In this document: one piece after another, positions 1 to 5,123 of the stretch
Layout of the letters: every line of letters begins with the position of its first letter
How positions within the stretch are numbered: the first letter of the stretch is position 1
The notes under the pieces: generated by a model
The model's input: only the letters and a program-made list of their open reading frames with translations
Databases searched by the model: none
Told to the model about the DNA's origin: nothing
Assembly (NCBI GenBank): GCA_030683195.1
Contig: JAUXQA010000155.1
Span: 1-6,349, forward strand
Direction: 5' to 3'
Length of the DNA stretch: 6,349 nucleotides
Source of the DNA: Rhodoferax sp.
GTDB taxonomy: Bacteria > Pseudomonadota > Gammaproteobacteria > Burkholderiales > Burkholderiaceae_C
Translations under genes and position numbers: made by a program

Positions 1-1742
1 GAATCAGGGGTCTCGGCCAGAATACGGGCCACGGCGTGCAAGAACAAAAGGTCGCGAAAGGCAGCCAAATCAAATCCAGGGCCGCCACTCTTGTCAGGAC
101 TCTGGAAGATGCAACTTTCCAACCAGTCAAAAATGCCTGGCTTCGACCAAATTTCGGCGATGTGGGAGAGAACCTCCGGGTATGACTCCAGGTCAAGACT
201 GCGGTTCTTGAAAAACGTGAACGCCGGAATTCGGCAGCAAAACAGCAACTCAAAGCTTTCCCGCAGCTGCTGGAATTCACCTTTCAGGCCCAGCGAATGA
301 AACAGGGCGAGCAAATCAAGATAAACGAATGGGTTGGCCTCTTCGCTTTCCTTGATCTCCCGCCGCAACAACTGCGCAGCCCGTTCAGTCTGCCCCAGAG
401 ACACAAAAAACTCCGCCTGCTGACGAATGTCGAGCACGGTATCGGAATTGAGAGTGCGCGCGGTCCGGATTGCCAGATCCCCTTCAGGCTTCAGATCGGC
501 CAATTTGGAGGCCTGACCGGACAAGGTGCCGGTTGGCATGAAGTCCCTGAAAGCGGAGTCCGACATCTCGGTCATGTTGACATTGACCCCGAAGCCAGAC
601 CGTTTCAGCTCCGATGGACCAAACCCGGACGCAGGAGGAGGTTGGGAATGAACCGAGGCGGGCCACTGGCTTAACGCCAAATCTGTTGCCGATTTCTGAG
701 GTGCGACCTCGGCAACCTTCTTGACCGCCGGCACCGCTGGGACCGGATCACCATCGCCCCACCACTCATGCGTCACCTGGGATTGGCGTTGACGCCGCCA
801 CAGCACAGCCCCTGCAGCCAACGCAGCCAGACACACCAAGGCCAAGGCAATCAGCGCGTAACCGGCCTGGCTGGAAAAACCGCTGGACTCCGCCTCCTTC
901 AAGCGAGATTGCAGGTCAGTCAAACTGGCTTCATTTTTGGCGGCCATGAGGCGCAAGCTCTTCAGCGACTCCTCCAGGGTCTTGAGCTTTTGGATACTCT
1001 CAAGTGCGTCGGGCGGCGCCTCAAACTTCATTTCGCCGTCCAGATTGGCAATGCGATCAGAAAACAGGTCCAGGGGGTCAAGTTGCAACCGGGGCTGGCC
1101 CGGGAGCCGTTCGACCGGCCTCACACCCGTGGCTGCAGCATTTTTGCTGGCCGAGGCCGACGTTTTGGCAGTTGCACGCTTGCTGCTGTTGCTTTGCGTC
1201 TCGGATGATTTGGAGGCCCGGGGGGTGCTGTTCGCCTTGCCCATGACACCCACTGACGCGGGCAGCCCAGCCGCACCAACGGCAGCTACGGCAGGGGCTA
1301 GACCAGTAGCCTTGGAGGGAGACAGGAGAGCAGAGGTTTGCGGTGCTGCCGTTGCAGCAAGCTCACTGGGAAAATCAGCCAGTAAAACATAGCGACGGGT
1401 TGTTTTTTGGCCACAACCCGTTTTCAAATACACCGTTACCACCGGCTCATCCACCGCCGTCGCTGAAAGCACTCGCACATTGAGCATGCTCGCCTGGGCC
1501 GCCGGCTCAACCAGCACCTTCACGCGGCCGGGGTCCTGGCGCACATCACCATGGAACACATCGGCCTCAAAACACAGGGAGGCGGCGGTCTCCCCTGCGT
1601 CCATTTGAACCGCAATACCCAGATCCAGCGAGCGACCGATCACTGCCGAACTACTGACCCGGCCCAGCGTCAGGGCTTGGCTGCCAAAGGCCAGAAGCAG
1701 GAGGAACAAGCCTGTCCCAAGAATCTTTTTTCTATGTTCCAA
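1..1742 (-). CDS. fimV: FimV-family inner-membrane protein (partial, C-terminus off the left edge)
   Basis: The reading frame is open from a TTG at 1742 to the window edge, giving 580 visible residues. FimV/TspA-family proteins are polar inner-membrane organisers linked to type IV pilus assembly and twitching. Seen in order: a signal peptide (residues 1-23, ending SQA before LTLGRV); a beta-rich periplasmic domain (about 24-125) with the family-typical opening LGRVSSSAVIGRSLDL and two cysteines, C57 and C110; an Ala/Ser/Thr/Lys-rich linker (about 126-208); a predicted coiled coil (about 245-287); one membrane segment (about 293-315) followed by WRRQRQ, which puts the C-terminal side in the cytoplasm; a Pro-rich linker; and a TPR-like helical region from about 435 (VLDIRQQAEFFVSLGQTERA). 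No LysM motif is evident. The TTG is chosen because AAGGAAG lies 8 bases upstream and the signal peptide follows directly. An in-frame GTG at 1796 would add 18 charged residues and lacks that support. Family call is strong; the exact role is inferred. Confidence 0.85.
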   Translation of the reverse strand, partial: MEHRKKILGTGLFLLLLAFGSQALTLGRVSSSAVIGRSLDLGIAVQMDAGETAASLCFEADVFHGDVRQDPGRVKVLVEPAAQASMLNVRVLSATAVDEPVVTVYLKTGCGQKTTRRYVLLADFPSELAATAAPQTSALLSPSKATGLAPAVAAVGAAGLPASVGVMGKANSTPRASKSSETQSNSSKRATAKTSASASKNAAATGVRPVERLPGQPRLQLDPLDLFSDRIANLDGEMKFEAPPDALESIQKLKTLEESLKSLRLMAAKNEASLTDLQSRLKEAESSGFSSQAGYALIALALVCLAALAAGAVLWRRQRQSQVTHEWWGDGDPVPAVPAVKKVAEVAPQKSATDLALSQWPASVHSQPPPASGFGPSELKRSGFGVNVNMTEMSDSAFRDFMPTGTLSGQASKLADLKPEGDLAIRTARTLNSDTVLDIRQQAEFFVSLGQTERAAQLLRREIKESEEANPFVYLDLLALFHSLGLKGEFQQLRESFELLFCCRIPAFTFFKNRSLDLESYPEVLSHIAEIWSKPGIFDWLESCIFQSPDKSGGPGFDLAAFRDLLFLHAVARILAETPD

Positions 1743-1750
1743 GAGTGTGA

Positions 1751-1757
1751 CTTCCTT
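1751..1757 (-). promoter_or_regulatory. Shine-Dalgarno site of the FimV-like gene
   Basis: Read on the minus strand this is AAGGAAG, 8 bases before the TTG at 1742. It is the main reason to prefer the rare TTG start over the in-frame GTG at 1796; no ATG occurs between the upstream stop (1799-1797) and the signal peptide. Confidence 0.65.
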
Positions 1758-1810
1758 AAGATCGTCAATTTTCGCACGGTAAGCGCGGTGGCACACTTAT
1801 TGTTGGCGCC

Positions 1811-1823
1811 CATGACTATCATG
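1811..1823. repeat. Short perfect inverted repeat (possible operator)
   Basis: The sequence is CATGA-CTA-TCATG, two perfect 5-base arms around a 3-base centre, directly preceded by the palindrome GGCGCC at 1805-1810. It overlaps the weak -10-like TATCAT, so it is placed where a repressor site could act. A repeat this short can arise by chance and no regulator family is implied. Confidence 0.25.
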
Positions 1824-1845
1824 CTTGACTTTTTGCCGATTAACC

Positions 1846-1852
1846 AAAGGAA
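1846..1852 (+). promoter_or_regulatory. Shine-Dalgarno site of the tautomerase gene
   Basis: AAAGGAA lies about 5-7 bases before the ATG at 1858. It decides against an in-frame upstream ATG at 1825, which would add 11 residues and bury the Pro that must be N-terminal for catalysis in this family. Confidence 0.7.
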
Positions 1853-1857
1853 AACAC

Positions 1858-2049
1858 ATGCCAACCTACCATATTGAAATGCTTGCCGGACGCACGGTTG
1901 AACAGAAGAAAAAACTGGTCGAGGAAATTACCCGCGTCACCGTGGAAGTGCTGGGCGGAAGCCCGAACTCGGTTGACATTCTGATCACCGACGTTCCCCG
2001 CGAAAACTGGGCCACTGGCGGCATTCTTTGGTCCGAACCCCGCCCCTAG
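1858..2049 (+). CDS. 4-oxalocrotonate tautomerase-family enzyme
   Basis: This encodes 63 residues, 62 after Met removal, the usual size of the small 4-oxalocrotonate tautomerase (4-OT, 2-hydroxymuconate tautomerase) family. These cytoplasmic enzymes are usually homohexamers using the N-terminal proline as general base for keto-enol chemistry. In mature numbering I see Pro1, the LAGR element with catalytic Arg11, the helix EQKKKLVEEI (14-23), the strand SVDILITD (37-44) and a C-terminal hairpin with GG at 53-54. Arg39 of classical 4-OT, which contacts the substrate carboxylate, is Asp39 here, and Phe50 is Trp50. The family is therefore secure, but activity on 2-hydroxymuconate is doubtful and I give no gene symbol. 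No aromatic meta-cleavage genes are in view. The gene starts from the region it shares with the fimV-like gene and is followed after 26 bases by the amidotransferase, so co-transcription is likely. Confidence 0.88.
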   Translation: MPTYHIEMLAGRTVEQKKKLVEEITRVTVEVLGGSPNSVDILITDVPRENWATGGILWSEPRP

Positions 2050-2058
2050 GGCAAGCAC

Positions 2059-2076
2059 TGGCCTAAACTCGGGCCA
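2059..2076 (+). promoter_or_regulatory. Weak start region of the amidotransferase gene
   Basis: Instead of a purine-rich ribosome binding site, the bases before the ATG at 2076 hold a small inverted repeat, TGGCC (2059-2063) and GGCCA (2072-2076), with an 8-base loop. The second arm includes the A of the start codon. The only AGGG nearby (2048-2051) overlaps the tautomerase stop and is too far away (24 bases). This fits coupled translation from the upstream gene; the hairpin itself is marginal. Confidence 0.3.
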
Positions 2077-2915
2077 TGTGCCAATTGCTTGGAATGAACA
2101 GCCGACTGCCCGCCAGCCTGACGCTGAGTTTTACCGGATTTTCGCAGCGCGGCGGCTGCACAGACCACCATGCGGACGGCTGGGGTATCGCCTTCTTTGG
2201 GAGCGACAGCGCCACCCCGGACCAACCCGGCAAGGGCGTGCGCTACTTTGTCGACAAGGAAGGGGCGGCCACCTCCCCCATTGCCAAGATGTTGCGCACT
2301 TACCCCATCAAAAGTCACAACGTCATTGCCCATGTGCGCAAGGCCACGGTGGGTGCGGTCACTCTGGAGAACTGCCACCCGTTTGTGCGCGAACTGTGGG
2401 GCCGCTATTGGGTCTTTGCCCACAATGGAGACCTGAAGAACTACGCCCCAGCGTTGCACGGCAGTTTCAGGCCCGTGGGCAATACCGACAGCGAACTGGC
2501 ATTCTGCTGGCTGCTGCAAGAGTTGGACAAATCCCATGCTGGCGTGCCCTCGGTAGAGGAACTGACCCACACCCTGCGGGAACTGGTGCCCCAGATTGCC
2601 AGCCACGGGACCTTCAATTTTTTGCTCAGCAACGGCCAGGCGCTGTGGGCGCACGCCAGCACCAAGCTGCACTATGTGCTGCGCAGCTACCCGTTCACGC
2701 AAGTTCACATGAAAGACGAAGACGTCAGTGTGGACCTGTCCACGCTCAACGGCCCGCAAGACCGCCTCGCCATAGTGGTGACCGAGCCGCTCACCTCCAA
2801 CGAAGACTGGGTGGCCATGGCCCCCGGTGAATTGCAGGTGTTCGTGGAGGGCGATTTGGCGGGTTGCGCCGATTCACGGCGCTCACGCCCGCCGGCCTCC
2901 CGCCTCAGCCTTTGA
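2076..2915 (+). CDS. Class II glutamine amidotransferase, YafJ type
   Basis: The 279-residue product is a stand-alone Ntn-hydrolase glutaminase domain. Met1 is followed by Cys2 (MCQLLGMNS), the expected nucleophile exposed once Met is removed, which fixes the start. Other family elements are GGCTDHHADGWGIAFF (26-41), AHVRKATVG (85-93, glutamine-binding Arg), NCHPF (99-103), FAHNGDL (114-120, oxyanion-hole Asn/Gly) and GNTDSE (135-140). There is no fused acceptor domain of the GlmS, PurF or AsnB kind, so the class resembles YafJ/EgtC, enzymes that release ammonia from or hydrolyse a gamma-glutamyl group. The true substrate is unknown; nothing ergothioneine-related is nearby. Upstream there is no good Shine-Dalgarno site, so translation may depend on coupling to the tautomerase gene. 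The last residues (about 264-279, ADSRRSRPPASRLSL) look non-conserved, and the final 11 bases overlap gshB on the other strand. E. coli YafJ is about 255 residues, so the tail is somewhat long. Confidence 0.9.
   Translation: MCQLLGMNSRLPASLTLSFTGFSQRGGCTDHHADGWGIAFFGSDSATPDQPGKGVRYFVDKEGAATSPIAKMLRTYPIKSHNVIAHVRKATVGAVTLENCHPFVRELWGRYWVFAHNGDLKNYAPALHGSFRPVGNTDSELAFCWLLQELDKSHAGVPSVEELTHTLRELVPQIASHGTFNFLLSNGQALWAHASTKLHYVLRSYPFTQVHMKDEDVSVDLSTLNGPQDRLAIVVTEPLTSNEDWVAMAPGELQVFVEGDLAGCADSRRSRPPASRLSL
2905..2915. other. Convergent gene overlap (amidotransferase / gshB)
   Basis: The TGA of the amidotransferase (2913-2915, plus strand) lies inside the last codons of gshB, and the gshB TGA (2907-2905) lies inside the amidotransferase, so the two coding ends overlap by 11 bases. 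There is no intergenic space and no clear hairpin plus U-tract on either strand, so any terminator must sit inside the opposing coding sequence or termination is factor-dependent. Confidence 0.85.
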
Positions 2916-3864
2916 GCGCCTGCTCCAAAGCCTGCACAAACATCGCTGCCACGTCAAAGCCGGTTTGATCAAAAATTTCCTGAAAACACGTCGGGCTGGT
3001 GACATTGATCTCGGTCAGACTGTCGCCAATCACGTCCAGGCCCACCAGCAGCAGGCCCCGGCTGAACAAGATCGGTCCCAATGACTCGGCAATAAAGCGG
3101 TCGCGCTCGGTCAGTGGCTGCGCCACGCCCTTTCCTCCGGCTGCCAGGTTGCCACGCACCTCGCCGCCTTGCGGAATGCGCGCCAGGCTGAAGGGCACGG
3201 CTTGGCCACCAATCACCAGCACGCGCTTGTCACCCTCGCTGATGGCGGGCAGAAACTTCTGCACCATCACAGTTTCGGCGCCCTCCTTGTTCAGGGTCTC
3301 GATGATGCTGCCCAGGTTCAGCCCGTCGTCCTTGACCCTGAAGATACCCGCGCCGCCCATGCCGTCCAGCGGCTTGAGGATGATGTCCCGGTGCTCGGCA
3401 TGGAACCGGCGAATGTCGGCAGCGTCCCGCGTCACCAAGGTGGGGCCAATGAACTCGGGAAACTCCAGAATGGCCAGCTTCTCCGGGTGGTCGCGCAGCG
3501 CACGCGGCTTGTTGAAGACCCGGGCGCCTTCGCGCTCCGCCTGCTCCAGCAAATGGGTGGCGTAGAAAAATTCGGAATCAAACGGCGGGTCCTTGCGCAT
3601 CACCACGGCGCAGAAATCTTTCAAAGGCTGGGGGCGCTCGTCGGGCGTTTGCTGCCTGGCCACAAACCAGTCATCAGGGTGACCGGTCAGGGTGATGTCG
3701 CGCACAAAGGCCGTGACCGGGCTGCCACGGACCCACATGATGTCCTTGGGCTCGCACACCGACAGGGTATGCCCACGCCGCTGGGCTTCGCGCATCATGG
3801 AAAACGTGGTGTCCTTGTAGATCTTGAAGGATTCCAGTGGGTCGGCAATAAAAAGAATGTGCAT
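2905..3864 (-). CDS. gshB: Glutathione synthetase
   Basis: GshB is the cytoplasmic ATP-grasp ligase that joins gamma-glutamylcysteine and glycine to make glutathione, using ATP and Mg2+. From the ATG at 3864 the product is 319 residues, matching the usual 315-320. Landmarks: MHILFIADPLESFKIYKDTT at the N-terminus, MRKDPPFD (89-96), NKPRALRD (118-125), the ATP-grasp motif KPLDGMGGAGIFR (164-176), the RGNLAAGGKG loop (237-246) and EINVTSPT (285-292), whose Glu285 and Asn287 are expected metal ligands. All key residues appear intact. A TTG at 3870 would add two residues; the ATG matches the family N-terminus better. Neither start has a clear Shine-Dalgarno site. The gene lies 24 bases after the benE-like gene and is the third of a probable kup-benE-gshB operon. 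Its stop overlaps the end of the convergent amidotransferase gene. The gene for the first glutathione step, gshA, is not in the window. Confidence 0.96.
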   Translation of the reverse strand: MHILFIADPLESFKIYKDTTFSMMREAQRRGHTLSVCEPKDIMWVRGSPVTAFVRDITLTGHPDDWFVARQQTPDERPQPLKDFCAVVMRKDPPFDSEFFYATHLLEQAEREGARVFNKPRALRDHPEKLAILEFPEFIGPTLVTRDAADIRRFHAEHRDIILKPLDGMGGAGIFRVKDDGLNLGSIIETLNKEGAETVMVQKFLPAISEGDKRVLVIGGQAVPFSLARIPQGGEVRGNLAAGGKGVAQPLTERDRFIAESLGPILFSRGLLLVGLDVIGDSLTEINVTSPTCFQEIFDQTGFDVAAMFVQALEQALKG

Positions 3865-3888
3865 GGTCAATGAGAATAAGAAAAAGAG

Positions 3889-5112
3889 TCAGGGCCGGGG
3901 CGGTACAAAGCGGGACTTTCCGACCTGCTGCACCAGGAGCGCCAGCGCGCCCGCCACCACACCCCAAAAGGCCGATCCTACCCCGCCAATCACCACCCCG
4001 CTGAGCGTCACCAGAAACGTGATGAGCGCCGCCTCGCGGTGCAGCTCATCCCGCAGGGCCGTGGCCAGGGCGCTGCCAATGGTGCCCAGCAGCGCCAAAC
4101 CAGCAATGGCCGCAATGAGTTCTTTGGGAAACGCGGTAAGCGCCCCGGTGATGGCCGCACCAAAAATACCGATCACCACATACAAGGCCCCGCAGGACAC
4201 CGCCGCTGTGTAGCGCCGATCAGGGTCCGGGTGGGCTTCGCGGCCCATGCAAATGGCAGCGGTGATGGCGCTCAAATTCAGGGCAAAAGCCCCAAACGGC
4301 GCTAGCACCAGCGTGGCCAGACCGGTCAGCGTGATGATGCCGGAGATGGGAATGCCCTCCCCGCCCTGCTGGCCTGGCGGGCGGGCGAAACCCGCTGCCT
4401 GAATCGCCGCCACGCCCGGCAGGTTTTGGGACGCCATCGTCACCACAAACAGGGGCAGCGCCAGACTGATCGCGGCTTGCAAGGTAAAGCTGGGGACCAC
4501 AAACACCGGCATGGCCAGCTCAAAACCGCCTCCAGCCCATGAAAAACCTTGAGTGAGGGCCACATAAACAATAGCAAGCAGCAAGGTCAGCGGCACGCAG
4601 TACCGGGGCACCAGACGCCGGCCTACCAGGTAGGTGAGCAACATCACCAGCACCAGAGGCAGGTTGGTTTGCGCGGCAGTAAAAGCCTGCAGGCCAAACC
4701 GGGCCAGCACGCCGGCCAGCAGGCCCGAGGCAATGGCCAGCGGCAAGTGGTTCATGACCCGCTCGAACCAGCCGGTCACACCGCACAGGGTGATGAGGGC
4801 CGCACACACCATGAAGGCGCCAATGGCCTCGCTCATGCTGAACCCGCCGGCCAGGCCGGCCGTGGCCAGCACGGCCGCCCCGGGCGTGCTCCAGGCCACC
4901 ATCACGGGCTTGCGCAGCCACAGCGAAGGCACCAGAGTGCACAGGCCCATGCCGATGCCCAGCGCCCACATCCAGGATGCAATCTGCCCCGGCGTGGCCT
5001 GAAAGGCCTGCGCCGCCTGAAACACAATTGCCACCGAGCTGGTGAAACCCACCAGCACAGCCACAAATCCGGCAGTGAACGCCGACGGGCTCAAATCCCG
5101 GAAAAAACGCAT
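3889..5112 (-). CDS. benE: BenE-family benzoate/H+ symporter-like membrane transporter
   Basis: The 407-residue product is almost wholly hydrophobic, with about 11-12 membrane-spanning stretches, and matches the BenE/YdcO family of inner-membrane carriers, whose characterised member imports benzoate with protons. Family-like motifs are AWSTPGA (73-79), TMASQNLPG (225-233) and NLSAITAAICMGREAHPDP (279-297). A Gly/Pro/Gln-rich stretch at about 243-255 (ARPPGQQGGEGIP) seems longer than the loop I recall for this family. E. coli YdcO is about 390 residues, so length is normal. The ATG at 5112 is supported by AGGGG six bases upstream, which overlaps the kup stop; the spacer to kup is 9 bases and to gshB 24 bases. 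No benzoate-degradation genes (benABCD, catechol pathway) are in view, so the symbol marks the family, and the real substrate may be another aromatic or unrelated acid. Confidence 0.9.
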   Translation of the reverse strand: MRFFRDLSPSAFTAGFVAVLVGFTSSVAIVFQAAQAFQATPGQIASWMWALGIGMGLCTLVPSLWLRKPVMVAWSTPGAAVLATAGLAGGFSMSEAIGAFMVCAALITLCGVTGWFERVMNHLPLAIASGLLAGVLARFGLQAFTAAQTNLPLVLVMLLTYLVGRRLVPRYCVPLTLLLAIVYVALTQGFSWAGGGFELAMPVFVVPSFTLQAAISLALPLFVVTMASQNLPGVAAIQAAGFARPPGQQGGEGIPISGIITLTGLATLVLAPFGAFALNLSAITAAICMGREAHPDPDRRYTAAVSCGALYVVIGIFGAAITGALTAFPKELIAAIAGLALLGTIGSALATALRDELHREAALITFLVTLSGVVIGGVGSAFWGVVAGALALLVQQVGKSRFVPPRP

Positions 5113-5118
5113 GCCCGG

Positions 5119-5123
5119 CCCCT
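5119..5123 (-). promoter_or_regulatory. Shine-Dalgarno site of the benE-like gene, overlapping the kup stop
   Basis: Read on the minus strand, AGGGG lies six bases before the ATG at 5112 and shares its AG with the TAG stop of kup (5124-5122). This arrangement is typical of translationally coupled genes in one operon. Confidence 0.6.

Larger units (their letters stand above)
1743..1857. promoter_or_regulatory. Divergent intergenic region between the fimV-like and tautomerase genes
   Basis: This 115-base, relatively AT-rich gap separates genes reading away from each other, so it should hold promoters for both. I could not place a convincing -35/-10 pair in either direction: TATCAT at 1817-1822 could be a -10 for the plus strand but has only a poor -35 (CACTTA) at the right spacing, and TTGACT at 1825-1830 is too close to the start codon to act as a -35 for it. 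Both Shine-Dalgarno sites and a short inverted repeat lie in the gap. No terminator is expected, since both genes start here. Confidence 0.5.

Noticed and set aside
297..1392. Open plus-strand frames of 125-151 codons (297-674, 768-1208, 937-1392) opposite the fimV-like gene
   Set aside because: They lie fully antisense to a well-supported gene, overlap one another, and show Arg/Gln/Gly-rich composition without recognisable motifs, as expected for shadow frames in GC-rich DNA.
1825..1857. Upstream in-frame ATG as the tautomerase start
   Set aside because: It would add 11 residues and hide the catalytic Pro, and the AAAGGAA ribosome binding site clearly serves the ATG at 1858.
2046..2759. 237-codon minus-strand frame opposite the amidotransferase
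   Set aside because: The plus strand carries a complete class II amidotransferase with all active-site motifs; the antisense frame has no recognisable domain or plausible ribosome binding site.
2858..2870. GGCG...CGCC hairpin near the end of the amidotransferase as a bidirectional terminator
   Set aside because: The stem is only four base pairs, lies within coding sequence and has no U-tract on either side.
3169..3873. 234-codon plus-strand frame opposite gshB
   Set aside because: It mirrors gshB codon bias, is rich in His/Gln/Gly/Arg and matches no family, while gshB on the other strand is intact.
3865..3888. T-rich stretch after the benE-like stop as a terminator
   Set aside because: On the minus strand the T-rich run is not preceded by a convincing GC-rich hairpin, and gshB starts immediately afterwards.
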